From contig NZ_CP049742.1 of NCBI RefSeq assembly GCF_015482585.1, positions 2,449,001 through 2,513,000 on the forward strand: a DNA stretch of 64,000 bases, in the 5' to 3' direction. The position numbers and the translations under genes are program-made. The notes beneath the pieces were generated by a model. The model was given only the letters and a program-made list of their open reading frames with translations. It had not been told where the DNA came from and did no database searches. This DNA is from Mangrovibacillus cuniculi. GTDB lineage: Bacteria; Bacillota; Bacilli; Bacillales; R1DC41. Positions within the stretch are counted from its first letter, which is position 1, and each line of letters begins with the position of its first letter. Of the stretch, positions 22,495 through 30,806 are shown one piece after another.

Positions 22495-23271
22495 CTAGAA
22501 AAACTTTTTGAACATTTCTACTACAAAGAAAGAGACTTGCACTTCTTCTTCTTGTTCCTGGACAACCATTGCCTGCTCCTGCATTGGTTTAGAAGGTAGT
22601 TCTCCTGCTGTTTTTTCTGTAACTGCAGGAGTTTCAGTTACTTCTTTTGTTGGTTTCATAGCTGTGTCCATTTCTGCTACTATTTCTTCTTTTGAAACAA
22701 CTACTTCTCGAGCTGTTTGATCTTCAGCAAAACCAGGACTTACTGCAGCACCATTTGCCATATCCACAAAACATAAAGGAGGATAAAGAACGCACCACCA
22801 GTTTGCACCTTGTCCTTCTCCAAGTGTGATTAATACTGCTTCGTATGTTCCCGCTGGATAAAGTACATTACCATAAAGCTTCGTTGGAAATTCAACTGGA
22901 CCAAATTCAATCGTTACGTCTTGAGATAATTGGTGTTCTTTCATTACTCGTTCCGCAATTTTCTTTAGCTCTGGTAGTCCTTGTTGAAGAACAAGACGAG
23001 ATTCCTCAATGTCCGTTAGATGTTGTACCCACTGCGTAATTTGAAGATTTACCTCATCACGGATGGCTCTCTTCACTTCTTGATCTTTGTCTGCATCACT
23101 GTTTGGTAATATGCGAAGACGAATCGCTTCATCTGGTATCACTACGTTCATTTCTGTCACTTCTTTTTGAAAGGCACTGCCTTCAAATGCAATAGCACCT
23201 ACTGTAAAGATTGTGATATATGTAAGGATTAATGTAATCCATCTTTGTTTAAGTGTGAATGATTGTTTCAT
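22495..23271 (-). CDS. spoIIR: Stage II sporulation protein R
   Basis: A 258-residue secreted signalling protein made in the forespore that triggers SpoIIGA to process pro-sigma-E in the mother cell. It has an N-terminal membrane or signal segment (residues 8-28), the conserved IPDEAIRLRILPNSDADKDQ motif, and the WWCVLYPPLCFVD motif near residue 170. A Glu/Thr/Pro-rich tail of about 55 residues precedes the end VSFFVVEMFKKFF. The ATG at 23269-23271 follows GGGGGAGATAAAC. A sigma-F-like promoter lies 32 bases upstream. Confidence 0.95.
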   Translation of the reverse strand: MKQSFTLKQRWITLILTYITIFTVGAIAFEGSAFQKEVTEMNVVIPDEAIRLRILPNSDADKDQEVKRAIRDEVNLQITQWVQHLTDIEESRLVLQQGLPELKKIAERVMKEHQLSQDVTIEFGPVEFPTKLYGNVLYPAGTYEAVLITLGEGQGANWWCVLYPPLCFVDMANGAAVSPGFAEDQTAREVVVSKEEIVAEMDTAMKPTKEVTETPAVTEKTAGELPSKPMQEQAMVVQEQEEEVQVSFFVVEMFKKFF

Positions 23272-23302
23272 GTTTATCTCCCCCTCTAGGAGACAGTGTA
23301 GA

Positions 23303-23333
23303 CAATCTTTCCACAACTTAAACACGTAAATTC
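23303..23333 (-). promoter_or_regulatory. Candidate sigma-F promoter of spoIIR
   Basis: On the minus strand GGAAAGATTG (23303-23312) fits the sigma-F -10 pattern GGNNANANTR; GAATT (23329-23333) 16 bases upstream is a partial match to GYATA. SpoIIR is a known sigma-F gene. Confidence 0.45.
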
Positions 23334-23443
23334 AAAAAATAGTAGTCTAGTAAACTTAATTTTGTGACATTTTTCCTAGTTGTGAACAGGCCATACCAAA
23401 ATATTGGGGATAACATTGTGGAGAGTGTGGATTACTTTGTGGG

Positions 23444-23476
23444 TAAAAGCCAGTTATCCACAAGTGATAACTGGCT
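23444..23476 (-). terminator. Terminator after prmC, containing a DnaA box
   Basis: AGCCAGTTATC/GATAACTGGCT arms around seven bases, followed by TTTTAC on the minus strand. The loop side contains a perfect DnaA box TTATCCACA at 23454-23462. Confidence 0.75.
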
Positions 23477-23905
23477 AAATGCTTATTTTATCAACTTTGC
23501 AATGACGATACGTTCTTTCTTGTTGATATCCTCCACTATTTCAACATTTGTGTGTGGATAATGTTGATAAATCATTTCGGCGATCCTTCGTGCTTGTCCG
23601 ACTCCCACTTCAAAAGCTAGAAGGAGTTCTTTTTCGAAAACTTGATGTGCGTTTTCAATCATTTTTCTGTAGAGGACAAGCCCTTCTTCTTCTGCAAATA
23701 ATGCAGAGTGTGGTTCATGTTCTAGGACTATTGGTGACATCCAGAACTGGTCTGTGAAAGGGATGTAAGGGGGATTGGAGACTAGCACGTCTACTTTTAT
23801 CCCTTTGTTTATAAGTGGTTGCAGCAGGTCTCCTTCTAAGAAGTCAATATTTACTCCGATTGCCTCTGCGTTGTGTTTAGCAATTGTTAATGCTTTTGTG
23901 GATAA
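23454..23905. promoter_or_regulatory. Second group of DnaA boxes in and after prmC
   Basis: Perfect boxes at 23454-23462, 23554-23562 and 23897-23905, the latter two inside the prmC coding sequence, with a weaker one near 23426. Together with the ywlC group there are six perfect boxes in 2.4 kb. Confidence 0.6.
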
Positions 23906-24337
23906 ATCCGTTGCAAAAACGTGGAGGTCAGGGCGCTCCATTTTTAACGTTACCGCAATCGCTCCACTACCCGTACCGATATCGACTAGCGTTCCGTCTT
24001 TTAAAGCGGACGTTCTAGAAATAACCGCTTCTACTAATTCTTCCGTTTCTGGCCTCGGTATTAACACATCTGGTGTAACACGAAAATCTCGTCCATAAAA
24101 CGTTTCTTTTCCTATTATATATTGCACCGGTTGACTGTTTACATGTGCTTCTACATAGTTTTGAAAGAGTGACCATTGTACTTCCGTTAGTTCCGTTCGT
24201 TGTTCGGCTAATAGCGTAGAGCGGCTCCATCCTAGAATGTGTAACAAAAGCAGTTCTCCCGCGTTTTGATCTCTCTCTTTTTCCTGTAAATAAGAAGAAG
24301 CCCATTTCAGGGCCTCAAAAATAGTCGGATTAGACAT
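23483..24337 (-). CDS. prmC: Peptide chain release factor N5-glutamine methyltransferase
   Basis: A 284-residue S-adenosylmethionine-dependent enzyme that methylates the GGQ glutamine of RF1 and RF2. It has the SAM-binding VDIGTGSGAIAVTL motif (about residue 115) and the catalytic SNPPYIP motif (about 187). The start ATG shares its A with the prfA stop codon (TAATG), giving tight coupling with the gene of its substrate. Confidence 0.97.
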   Translation of the reverse strand: MSNPTIFEALKWASSYLQEKERDQNAGELLLLHILGWSRSTLLAEQRTELTEVQWSLFQNYVEAHVNSQPVQYIIGKETFYGRDFRVTPDVLIPRPETEELVEAVISRTSALKDGTLVDIGTGSGAIAVTLKMERPDLHVFATDLSTKALTIAKHNAEAIGVNIDFLEGDLLQPLINKGIKVDVLVSNPPYIPFTDQFWMSPIVLEHEPHSALFAEEEGLVLYRKMIENAHQVFEKELLLAFEVGVGQARRIAEMIYQHYPHTNVEIVEDINKKERIVIAKLIK

Positions 24338-25407
24338 TAATCCGCTAACGCTTCTAGACGAGAAGATTGGTCTTCCATAATTAATGCGTTAATTACTTCG
24401 TCAATCTTACCTTCTAGGATTTGATCTAATTTTTGAATCGTTAAGCCGATACGGTGATCTGTCACGCGGTTTTGCGGGAAGTTATACGTACGGATACGCT
24501 CAGAACGGTCACCAGTACCTACTGCAGATTTACGGTTCGCATCGTATTCCGCTTGCTTTTCTTGCTGGAATTTATCATAGACACGCGCACGAAGAACTTT
24601 CATCGCTTTTTCTTTATTCTTGATCTGAGATTTTTCATCCTGACACGATACCACCGTACCAGTTGGAATGTGTGTCAAACGTACAGCAGACATCGTTGTA
24701 TTTACGGACTGTCCACCTGGTCCACTAGATGCAAATGTATCAACACGAATATCTTTTTCATGAATTTCCACTTCTACTTCTTCTGCTTCCGGTAGACAAG
24801 CTACTGTCGCTGTAGATGTGTGGATACGGCCACCTGATTCTGTCTCCGGTACACGTTGTACACGGTGAGCTCCATTTTCGAACTTTAGTTTGGAATAGGC
24901 ACCTTTACCAGTGATCATAAAGATAATCTCTTTGTACCCACCAACACCAGCTACGTTTGCTTCCATCACTTCTGTCTTCCAGCCTTGAGACTCTGCATAA
25001 CGGCTGTACATACGATAAAGGTCACCAGCAAATAAAGCTGCTTCGTCTCCACCAGCTGCTCCACGAATCTCAAAGATAACGTTCTTGTCATCGTTAGGGT
25101 CTTTTGGAATAAGAAGAATTTTTAGACGCTCTTCTAGTTGTTTAATTTCTGTGTCTAGTTCAGAAATCTCTTCCTTTACCATCTCACGCATTTCAGCATC
25201 AAGTTTATCTTCAAGCATTGCTTTCGCATCTTGATGTTGTTCTGTCACTTCTTTATAACGACGATATACTTCTACCGTCTCTTGAATATCTGACTGCTCC
25301 TTGGAGTAATCACGAAGTTTATTTGTATCATTAACAATCTCCGGATCACTTAGCAATTCATTTAACTTATCGTAACGGTCTTCTACCGCTTGTAATCGAT
25401 CAAACAT
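24337..25407 (-). CDS. prfA: Peptide chain release factor 1
   Basis: A 356-residue release factor recognising UAA and UAG. The peptidyl-hydrolysis motif [12 protein letters not shown] carries GGQ at about residue 232, and the codon-recognition PxT region is present before it. The ATG at 25405-25407 ([15 protein letters not shown]) follows GAGGTGAGCAAG; an upstream GTG is inside that ribosome site. prmC follows with one-base overlap. Confidence 0.98.
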   Translation of the reverse strand: MFDRLQAVEDRYDKLNELLSDPEIVNDTNKLRDYSKEQSDIQETVEVYRRYKEVTEQHQDAKAMLEDKLDAEMREMVKEEISELDTEIKQLEERLKILLIPKDPNDDKNVIFEIRGAAGGDEAALFAGDLYRMYSRYAESQGWKTEVMEANVAGVGGYKEIIFMITGKGAYSKLKFENGAHRVQRVPETESGGRIHTSTATVACLPEAEEVEVEIHEKDIRVDTFASSGPGGQSVNTTMSAVRLTHIPTGTVVSCQDEKSQIKNKEKAMKVLRARVYDKFQQEKQAEYDANRKSAVGTGDRSERIRTYNFPQNRVTDHRIGLTIQKLDQILEGKIDEVINALIMEDQSSRLEALAD

Positions 25408-25440
25408 CTTGCTCACCTCTACTTTTCATACATACTCTTT

Positions 25441-25470
25441 ATTATAGTATACCGGTGTAGGAGGGAGCAA
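25441..25470 (-). promoter_or_regulatory. Sigma-A promoter of prfA-prmC
   Basis: TTGCTC (25465-25470) and TATAAT (25441-25446) with an 18-base spacer on the minus strand, 34 bases upstream of the prfA start. Confidence 0.6.
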
Positions 25471-25507
25471 TATTTTGAGGGAAAAGGGATGAATGGATGG
25501 ATGTTGC

Positions 25508-25549
25508 GGGACACTTGAGCACAGGTAATGCTCTTCTCGTAGTGCCCGA
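25508..25549. repeat. Single nested hairpin between lipoprotein gene and prfA
   Basis: CGGGCACT pairs with AGTGTCCCG (one bulge), enclosing a second stem GAGCA/TGCTC. It resembles one unit of a hairpin family but occurs once here. Confidence 0.6.
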
Positions 25550-25564
25550 GTTTTGTTACACAGC

Positions 25565-25592
25565 AAAATCCGGAAGCTCTAAGCTACCGGAT
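25565..25592 (-). terminator. Terminator of the YhcN/YlaJ lipoprotein gene
   Basis: ATCCGG.AGCT and AGCT.CCGGAT arms around TAG, followed by TTTTG on the minus strand, just after the stop codon. Confidence 0.85.
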
Positions 25593-25600
25593 ATCTCGTA

Positions 25601-26038
25601 TTATCTTTCTTTCACGCTTACTTCCACGTAGTACTGCGGCACTGCTTTAACTATTGCTTTATGCAGTTCGCCTTCTTTTTTAATTCGTTTTGCATCTGGT
25701 ACTTCTTCATTTGTGTATGCTGTAACCCACAGATGATTTCCATTCGCCCAGATTTGTCCTGGTTTCATCCCTTGGGCTTTAATGACATCTTCAATCGCAG
25801 CAACTTCTGCATTTTCCGTTGGTTGTGTGCGGTCTAAATCGGTAAAGTTTTTACCATTGTTAACAGCGGTACGGTCATCCGTATATTGCGTATCTTTTTG
25901 CGTGGAATTCAGTTCGTTTCGCACGAATTCTGTGCCGTTAAATTGACGCTCGTCGTTTAACGCTGAGTCATTGGTTTGTCCACAAGCTGCAAGAGCTATG
26001 ACGGATAAGAAAAGGGAAAAAATCATGGATTTCTTCAT
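25601..26038 (-). CDS. YhcN/YlaJ family sporulation lipoprotein
   Basis: A 145-residue lipoprotein. The signal peptide ends in the lipobox LAAC (Cys19), so the mature protein is attached to the outer face of a membrane. The C-terminal region, AEVAAIEDVIKAQGMKPGQIW and following, matches the YhcN/YlaJ domain found in proteins of the forespore and spore cortex; the exact role is unknown. The ATG follows AAGGAGGCGATAACA. The region immediately upstream is the 42-bp array A2, leaving little room for a promoter. Confidence 0.87.
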   Translation of the reverse strand: MKKSMIFSLFLSVIALAACGQTNDSALNDERQFNGTEFVRNELNSTQKDTQYTDDRTAVNNGKNFTDLDRTQPTENAEVAAIEDVIKAQGMKPGQIWANGNHLWVTAYTNEEVPDAKRIKKEGELHKAIVKAVPQYYVEVSVKER

Positions 26039-26154
26039 TGTTATCGCCTCCTTATCGTTAGCGTTTGCGTAACATGCGGCGAATATTTGTGGGAGATATT
26101 AGGTTTTTGGAGGTTTCTTTGACTTGTACAAGGGATTTCCTTCGCTGGACTGGC

Positions 26155-26748
26155 GGCTTTACTGCTTTGTCGCCGGCTTCTTTTTTGCGGCATGGCGACT
26201 TTCTCCCTTTGTCGCCTGCTTTCTTCTTGCGGCATGGCGACTTTCTCCCTTTGTCGCCTGCTTTCTTCTTGCGGCATGGCGACTTTCCCGTTTTGTCGCC
26301 GGCTTTCCTCTTGCGGCATGGCGACTTTCTCCCTTTGTCGCCTGCTTTCCTCTTGCGGCACGGCGACTTTCTCCCTTTGTCGCCGGCTTTCCTCTTGCGG
26401 CATGGCGGCTTTCATGCTTTGTCGCCTACTTTCTTCTTGAGGCATGGCGACTTTCCTGCTTTGTCGCCTGCTTTCTTCTTGCGGCATGGCGACTTTCCTG
26501 CTTTGTCGCCTGCTTTCTTCTTGCGGCATGGCGACTTTCCTGCTTTGTCGCCTGCTTTCCTCTTGCGGCATGGCGGCTTTCTCCCTTTGTCGCCTGCTTT
26601 CTTCTTGCGGCATGGCGGCTTTCTCCCTTTGTCGTCTGCTTTCTCCTTGAGACATGGCGGCTTTCTCGCTTTGTCGCCTGTTTTCTTCTTGAGGCATGGC
26701 GGCTTTCTCGCTTTGTCGCCTGTTTTCCTCTTGCGGCATGGCGGCTTT
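26155..26748. repeat. Tandem array A2: about fourteen 42-bp units with GGCGAC/GTCGCC arms
   Basis: Units have the same architecture as array A1 (6-base arm, 11-base loop, 6-base arm, 19-base linker; total 42) but a different loop (TTTCTCCCTTT or similar) and linker (TGCTTTCTTCTTGCGGCAT). Later units change one arm to GGCGGC, which still pairs with GTCGCC through a G-U. Frames stay open on both strands because 42 is a multiple of three. One minus-strand frame ends three bases before the lipoprotein start, but its product would be a 14-residue Arg/Gln/Glu repeat with no known counterpart. Confidence 0.92.
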
Positions 26749-26749
26749 C

Positions 26750-27017
26750 TCCGACTTGTAACAGGGTCCCCTCTCTTTTCACCGCGGCTTCTCCCACTTG
26801 TACCAGGTTTTCCTCTCCTTACACCGCGGCTTCTCCCACTTGTACAAGGATTCCCTCTCTTTTCACCGCAGCTTCTCTCACTTGTACCGGATTTTCCTCT
26901 CCTTAAACCGCGGCTTCTCCCACTTGTACCAGAATTTCCTCTCCTTACACCGCGGCTTCTCCGACTTGTACCAGGGTCCCCTCCCTTTTCACCGCGGCTT
27001 CTCCGACTTGTACCGGG
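26750..27017. repeat. Tandem array D: six to seven 42-bp units with CACTTGTACC and CCGCGG
   Basis: The unit is of the form CTTCTCCCACTTGTACC, a T/C-rich stretch, then CACCGCGG. Two subtypes partly alternate (CTTTTCACC and CCTTACACC). It abuts array A2 directly and has the same 42-base period but unrelated sequence, and ends at the post-terminator element downstream of tdk. Confidence 0.88.
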
Positions 27018-27022
27018 TTAAT

Positions 27023-27097
27023 AAGGAGACTCATCTAAGTACAGGCCACATCACGTGGCTAACGATGAGTTGTTACCGGTCACAAGTAACAAAAAAA
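27023..27097. repeat. Post-terminator hairpin element, copy 2
   Basis: On the minus strand TTGTTAC/GTAACAA forms a hairpin, followed by a longer stem ACTCATC/GATGAGT that encloses GCCAC/GTGGC, ending in CTCCTTATT. It is the counterpart of 20013-20083 and again begins at the T tract of a terminator, here that of tdk. Confidence 0.82.
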
Positions 27098-27125
27098 CCT
27101 ACCCAAAGCATAAACAATGGGTAGG
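27091..27125 (-). terminator. Terminator of tdk
   Basis: CCTACCCA and TGGGTAGG arms (27098-27125) with seven T residues following on the minus strand. Confidence 0.9.
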
Positions 27126-27138
27126 CTAAGTATAAGTA

Positions 27139-27759
27139 TTATGATTGCTTAGAAGCGTTAACTGCATCAAGTGATACGGATAGTCCTTTTGGTACTTGAT
27201 GGTGATGGCGACAGCGCGGTTCGTAGGCTTCGGAAGCACCAACTAGAATAATTGGGTCATCGTATCCTGCTGGTTCGCCGTTGATTAGTCTTTGTGTTCT
27301 GCTTGCTGGAGCACCGCATGAGGCACAAACTGCTTGGAGCTTTGTGATGTGTTCAGCAATCGCCAACAAGGTAGGCATTGGGCCGAATGGTTCTCCGCGG
27401 AAGTCTTGGTCTAGTCCGGCTAGGATCACAACATGGCCTGCATCAGCAAGTTGCTGCGAAACGGCAATTAGTTCGTCATCAAAGAATTGCGCTTCATCAA
27501 TTGCTACTACGTCATCGTTTGCAGTAACGTGCTCTAAAATATCTGATGCACTTTGGACTGCTTTTGCCATGACGGAAGTACCGTTATGAGACACGACTTC
27601 TTGTTCGCTATAACGGTTATCCAACGCTGGCTTAAATACCGCCACGGTTTTTTTTGCAAACTGAGCGCGACGAACTCGTTTGATTAGTTCTTCTGATTTG
27701 CCGGAGAACATACTCCCGCATACTACCTCTATCCAACCTTGTTGCATCGTACTGTACAT
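27139..27759 (-). CDS. tdk: Thymidine kinase
   Basis: A 206-residue type II thymidine kinase (salvage of thymidine to dTMP). The P-loop is [14 protein letters not shown], the DEAQFF segment is the Walker B region, and CASCG plus PRCRHHH form the zinc-binding lasso. The start ATG at 27757-27759 (MYSTMQQGW) has GAGAGGAG eight bases upstream; another ATG two codons earlier is too close to that site. A longer open frame would overlap rpmE and is rejected. Confidence 0.95.
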   Translation of the reverse strand: MYSTMQQGWIEVVCGSMFSGKSEELIKRVRRAQFAKKTVAVFKPALDNRYSEQEVVSHNGTSVMAKAVQSASDILEHVTANDDVVAIDEAQFFDDELIAVSQQLADAGHVVILAGLDQDFRGEPFGPMPTLLAIAEHITKLQAVCASCGAPASRTQRLINGEPAGYDDPIILVGASEAYEPRCRHHHQVPKGLSVSLDAVNASKQS

Positions 27760-27856
27760 CCCCATGGCTCCTCTCAAATTTGGTTCTATCTCTTCGCACA
27801 CCCATCCTGAAAAGGAAGGGCGTTTGGTTTCCCTCTGCGCCCTTCCAGTCTTTTGC

Positions 27857-28057
27857 TTATTTAAGGTTGTAACGTTTGTTGAAACGATCAACACGTCCGC
27901 CAGCATCGGCAAACTTTTGACGGCCTGTGTAGAATGGGTGGCAGTTAGAGCAAACCTCTACCTTAAGTTCCTTTACAACAGAACCTGTTGTAAATTCGTT
28001 ACCACATGCACAAGTAACCGTTAATTTGTTGTACGTTGGATGAATACCTGATTGCAT
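27857..28057 (-). CDS. rpmE: 50S ribosomal protein L31 (zinc-binding form)
   Basis: A 66-residue L31. The four cysteines, CAC near residue 16 and CSNC near 37, mark the zinc-binding C+ form, used under zinc sufficiency, as distinct from the zinc-free paralogue. The [20 protein letters not shown] segment is diagnostic. A good sigma-A promoter (28135-28163) gives a leader of about 70 bases; an inverted repeat AGTGAA/TTTCACT in it may be part of an autoregulatory structure, but this is not shown. Confidence 0.97.
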   Translation of the reverse strand: MQSGIHPTYNKLTVTCACGNEFTTGSVVKELKVEVCSNCHPFYTGRQKFADAGGRVDRFNKRYNLK

Positions 28058-28134
28058 TCCTATTCATCTCCTTCCGCCCTGAGTCATCTGAAACAGAGTA
28101 AGTTTAGTGAAATGTGGTTCACTTCACTCGGAAC

Positions 28135-28163
28135 ATTATAGCAATCGAGTAGCTTGTTTGCAA
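28135..28163 (-). promoter_or_regulatory. Sigma-A promoter of rpmE
   Basis: TTGCAA (28158-28163) and TATAAT (28135-28140) with a 17-base spacer on the minus strand. Confidence 0.78.
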
Positions 28164-28178
28164 GAGTGCTGAGTGCAA

Positions 28179-29474
28179 CTATTCCGAACGATTATTACGT
28201 GAAAGCCCGCTACGACGCGCTTTTACCTCTTCATCTAAAACTGCAAAGAAATCTTCGTTCGTCTTAGATTGACGAAGTTTTTTCATGAAGCGATCGATAA
28301 AGTCTGGTTGATCGGATAGAGATTTACGGATTGTCCATAAGTGCTCTAGCTTATCTTTTGGTAGAAGAAGCTCTTCTTTACGCGTACCGGAACGACGGAT
28401 ATCGATAGCAGGGAAAATACGACGTTCTGCAAGACCACGATCTAAGTGAAGTTCTAGGTTACCAGTACCTTTAAACTCTTCATAAATCACATCATCCATA
28501 CGAGAACCTGTATCTACTAGAGCAGTGGCAAGGATTGTTAAGCTACCCCCATCTTCAATGTTACGCGCTGCACCGAAGAAACGCTTAGGACGATGGAATG
28601 CTGCTGGATCGATACCACCTGATAAAGTACGTCCGCTTGGAGGAATAACAAGGTTATAAGCACGAGCAAGACGAGTAATACTATCCATTAAGATAATAAC
28701 ATCACGCTTATGTTCCACTAAACGCATTGCACGCTCTAACACTAGTTCAGCCACTTTGATATGATTTTCTGGCACTTCATCAAAAGTGGAACTAACTACA
28801 TCACCTTTAACAGAACGTTCAATGTCGGTTACTTCCTCTGGACGCTCGTCAATTAGAAGCACGATCAGTTCTGATTCAGGATAGTTTGTGGAGATGGCAT
28901 TTGCAATTTCCTTCAACAACTCTGTTTTACCTGCTTTTGGCGGAGCAACGATCAATCCACGTTGACCAAAACCAACAGGTGCAATCATGTCCATAATTCG
29001 AGTAGACATCTTGTTTGGAAGTGTTTCTAACACCATTTGCTTATCTGGGTATAGAGGTGTTAAGGCAGGGAAATGCACACGTTCTTTTGCCGAGTCTGGA
29101 TCTTCTCCATTAACTGCTTCTACATATAGAAGTCCGAAATAACGCTCGTTCTCTTTAGGAGGACGAACTTTTCCTGACACTCTGTCTCCGTTACGTAAGT
29201 CAAAACGGCGGATTTGAGACGCAGAAATATAGATATCTTCTGAACTCGCAGAATAGTTAATAGGACGTAGGAATCCAAAGCCTTCTGACTGAATGATTTC
29301 TAAAACACCTTCCATGAAAAAGAAACCTTCTTGTTCTGCACGACTTTTTAAAATAGCAAAGATTAATTCTTTTTTGGTTAATTTACTGTAATAAGAGATT
29401 TTTAAGCCTTTTGCAAGCTCATAAAGCTCTTTTAATTTCATGTTTTCTAAGTTGGAGATGGTTAATTCCGCCAT
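28179..29474 (-). CDS. rho: Transcription termination factor Rho
   Basis: A 431-residue RNA-dependent ATPase and helicase that ends transcription. The N-terminal helical domain ([18 protein letters not shown]) is followed by the cold-shock-like RNA-binding domain ([19 protein letters not shown]) and the RecA-like motor with Walker [13 protein letters not shown]. The second of two adjacent ATG codons is preferred, since it matches the B. subtilis N-terminus in length and is better spaced from GGTG. The leader of about 140 bases may allow autoregulation. Confidence 0.98.
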   Translation of the reverse strand: MAELTISNLENMKLKELYELAKGLKISYYSKLTKKELIFAILKSRAEQEGFFFMEGVLEIIQSEGFGFLRPINYSASSEDIYISASQIRRFDLRNGDRVSGKVRPPKENERYFGLLYVEAVNGEDPDSAKERVHFPALTPLYPDKQMVLETLPNKMSTRIMDMIAPVGFGQRGLIVAPPKAGKTELLKEIANAISTNYPESELIVLLIDERPEEVTDIERSVKGDVVSSTFDEVPENHIKVAELVLERAMRLVEHKRDVIILMDSITRLARAYNLVIPPSGRTLSGGIDPAAFHRPKRFFGAARNIEDGGSLTILATALVDTGSRMDDVIYEEFKGTGNLELHLDRGLAERRIFPAIDIRRSGTRKEELLLPKDKLEHLWTIRKSLSDQPDFIDRFMKKLRQSKTNEDFFAVLDEEVKARRSGLSRNNRSE

Positions 29475-29621
29475 CATGACACCACGCTTTTCAAATATTT
29501 ACTCCATACGATAGGTAATTGGAATAGGTTTGTTTGGATTTCTATTAGATATATAAGGAAGGTAAAAACGAGTAGAAGCTAGGAAGATGTTGTCCAAAGA
29601 AGACGTATTCGTAGCTCTTAT

Positions 29622-29651
29622 ATTGTACATCTATGGTGTGGGAAGAATCAA
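29622..29651 (-). promoter_or_regulatory. Candidate sigma-A promoter of rho
   Basis: TTGATT (29646-29651) and TACAAT (29622-29627) with an 18-base spacer on the minus strand. Confidence 0.5.
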
Positions 29652-29694
29652 TAGGAAGGAAGCCTTTAACAAAATGTAAACGCTCCCTTCCTAT
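29651..29694 (-). terminator. Hairpin after glpX overlapping a cre-like sequence
   Basis: ATAGGAAGG.AGC pairs with GCT.CCTTCCTAT around an 18-base loop; there is no T tract, so termination may be weak. The plus strand TGTAAACGCTCCCT at 29675-29688 matches the cre consensus at 13 of 14 positions. Confidence 0.5.
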
Positions 29695-29724
29695 ATGTAA
29701 TTCGATTTACTTTTTAAAATCCCT

Positions 29725-30687
29725 TTATTTAATCACGAGATTTGGTTTCTTTTTCAGAGAATGACGACCGTCAATGAAGCGTACCGTACCAGATTTTGCT
29801 CGCATGACTAGTGAATGAGTCTCTCCATAGGTACCTTTAAACTGTACACCGCGAAGGAGTTCTCCGTCTGTTACTCCAGTCGCTGCAAAAATGGCGTCGT
29901 CCCCTCTGACTAAATCACTCATTCTCAAAACTCTATCAGGATCAATTCCCATTCTGACACAACGAGATAGTTCCTCCTCATGTTGCGGAAGAAGACGTCC
30001 TTGGATTTCACCACCTAGGCATTTTAGAGCGACCGCGGCAATGACTCCTTCTGGGGCACCTCCTGATCCAAATAAAATATCGACGCCAGTATGGTCAAAT
30101 GCCGTGTTAATAGCACCTGCAACGTCACCATCTTGAATTAATTTGATACGAACACCTAACCTTCGTAATTCTGCGATTGTTTCCGCATGACGGTCTCTTT
30201 GTAAAATCGTCGCAACGATATCCTCTAAATCTTTTCCTTTTGCTCTAGCTACCGCTTTCACGTTATCTTCAATAGAAGCGTCAATGTCAATCAGCCCAAC
30301 TGCTTCAGGGCCAACTGCTATTTTGTCCATGTACATATCGGGTGCATGTAAAAGGTTACCGTGGTCCGCTATTGCTAGAACTGCCAGCGCATTCCAGCCA
30401 CCAGAAGCAACAATATTGGTTCCTTCTAGCGGATCGACTGCAACGTCCACTCGAGGCCCGTAACCAGTTCCAAGTTTCTCCCCAATGTATAGCATTGGTG
30501 CCTCATCCATTTCTCCTTCCCCAATTACAACCGTTCCTTTCATTGGAACTGTATCAAACACATCGCGCATGGCGGAAGTTGCGGCTTCATCTGCCTCATT
30601 TTTGCAGCCGCGCCCCATCCAACGCCCACTTGCAAGTGCTGCCGCTTCTGTTACTCGTACTAATTCCATCGAAAGACTTCGTTCCAT
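29725..30687 (-). CDS. glpX: Fructose-1,6-bisphosphatase class II (GlpX)
   Basis: A 320-residue metal-dependent phosphatase of gluconeogenesis. Motifs include [15 protein letters not shown], the metal site VDPLEGTNI near residue 87, and [13 protein letters not shown]. The ATG follows AAGGGGCGATACACA. In B. subtilis it lies between murAB and rho; here the Pel locus has been inserted between murAB and glpX. Confidence 0.96.
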   Translation of the reverse strand: MERSLSMELVRVTEAAALASGRWMGRGCKNEADEAATSAMRDVFDTVPMKGTVVIGEGEMDEAPMLYIGEKLGTGYGPRVDVAVDPLEGTNIVASGGWNALAVLAIADHGNLLHAPDMYMDKIAVGPEAVGLIDIDASIEDNVKAVARAKGKDLEDIVATILQRDRHAETIAELRRLGVRIKLIQDGDVAGAINTAFDHTGVDILFGSGGAPEGVIAAVALKCLGGEIQGRLLPQHEEELSRCVRMGIDPDRVLRMSDLVRGDDAIFAATGVTDGELLRGVQFKGTYGETHSLVMRAKSGTVRFIDGRHSLKKKPNLVIK

Positions 30688-30765
30688 TGTGTATCGCCCC
30701 TTAAATTAGTATGTCATATTTATAAATATTGTAACACATTAATAGCGTTATGGAGTAGGTAAAAT

Positions 30766-30800
30766 AAAAAATAGGTAGAGACTTTTCCTTGTCTCTACCT
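30766..30800 (-). terminator. Terminator of the GH114 hydrolase gene
   Basis: Ten-base arms AGGTAGAGAC/GTCTCTACCT (30773-30800), then ATTTTTTATTTT on the minus strand. Confidence 0.92.
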
Positions 30801-30806
30801 ACTTTA

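Noticed and set aside
26041-27021. Long open frames on both strands across arrays A2 and D (up to 318 residues)
   Set aside because: The frames exist because a 42-base unit is a multiple of three and happens to lack stops. Products are 14-residue low-complexity repeats in several frames at once, with no ribosome site; the related 53-base and 20-base arrays cannot code.
27765-27912. Longer N-terminus of thymidine kinase
   Set aside because: It would overlap rpmE and lacks similarity to the family; a ribosome site is correctly placed before the ATG at 27759.
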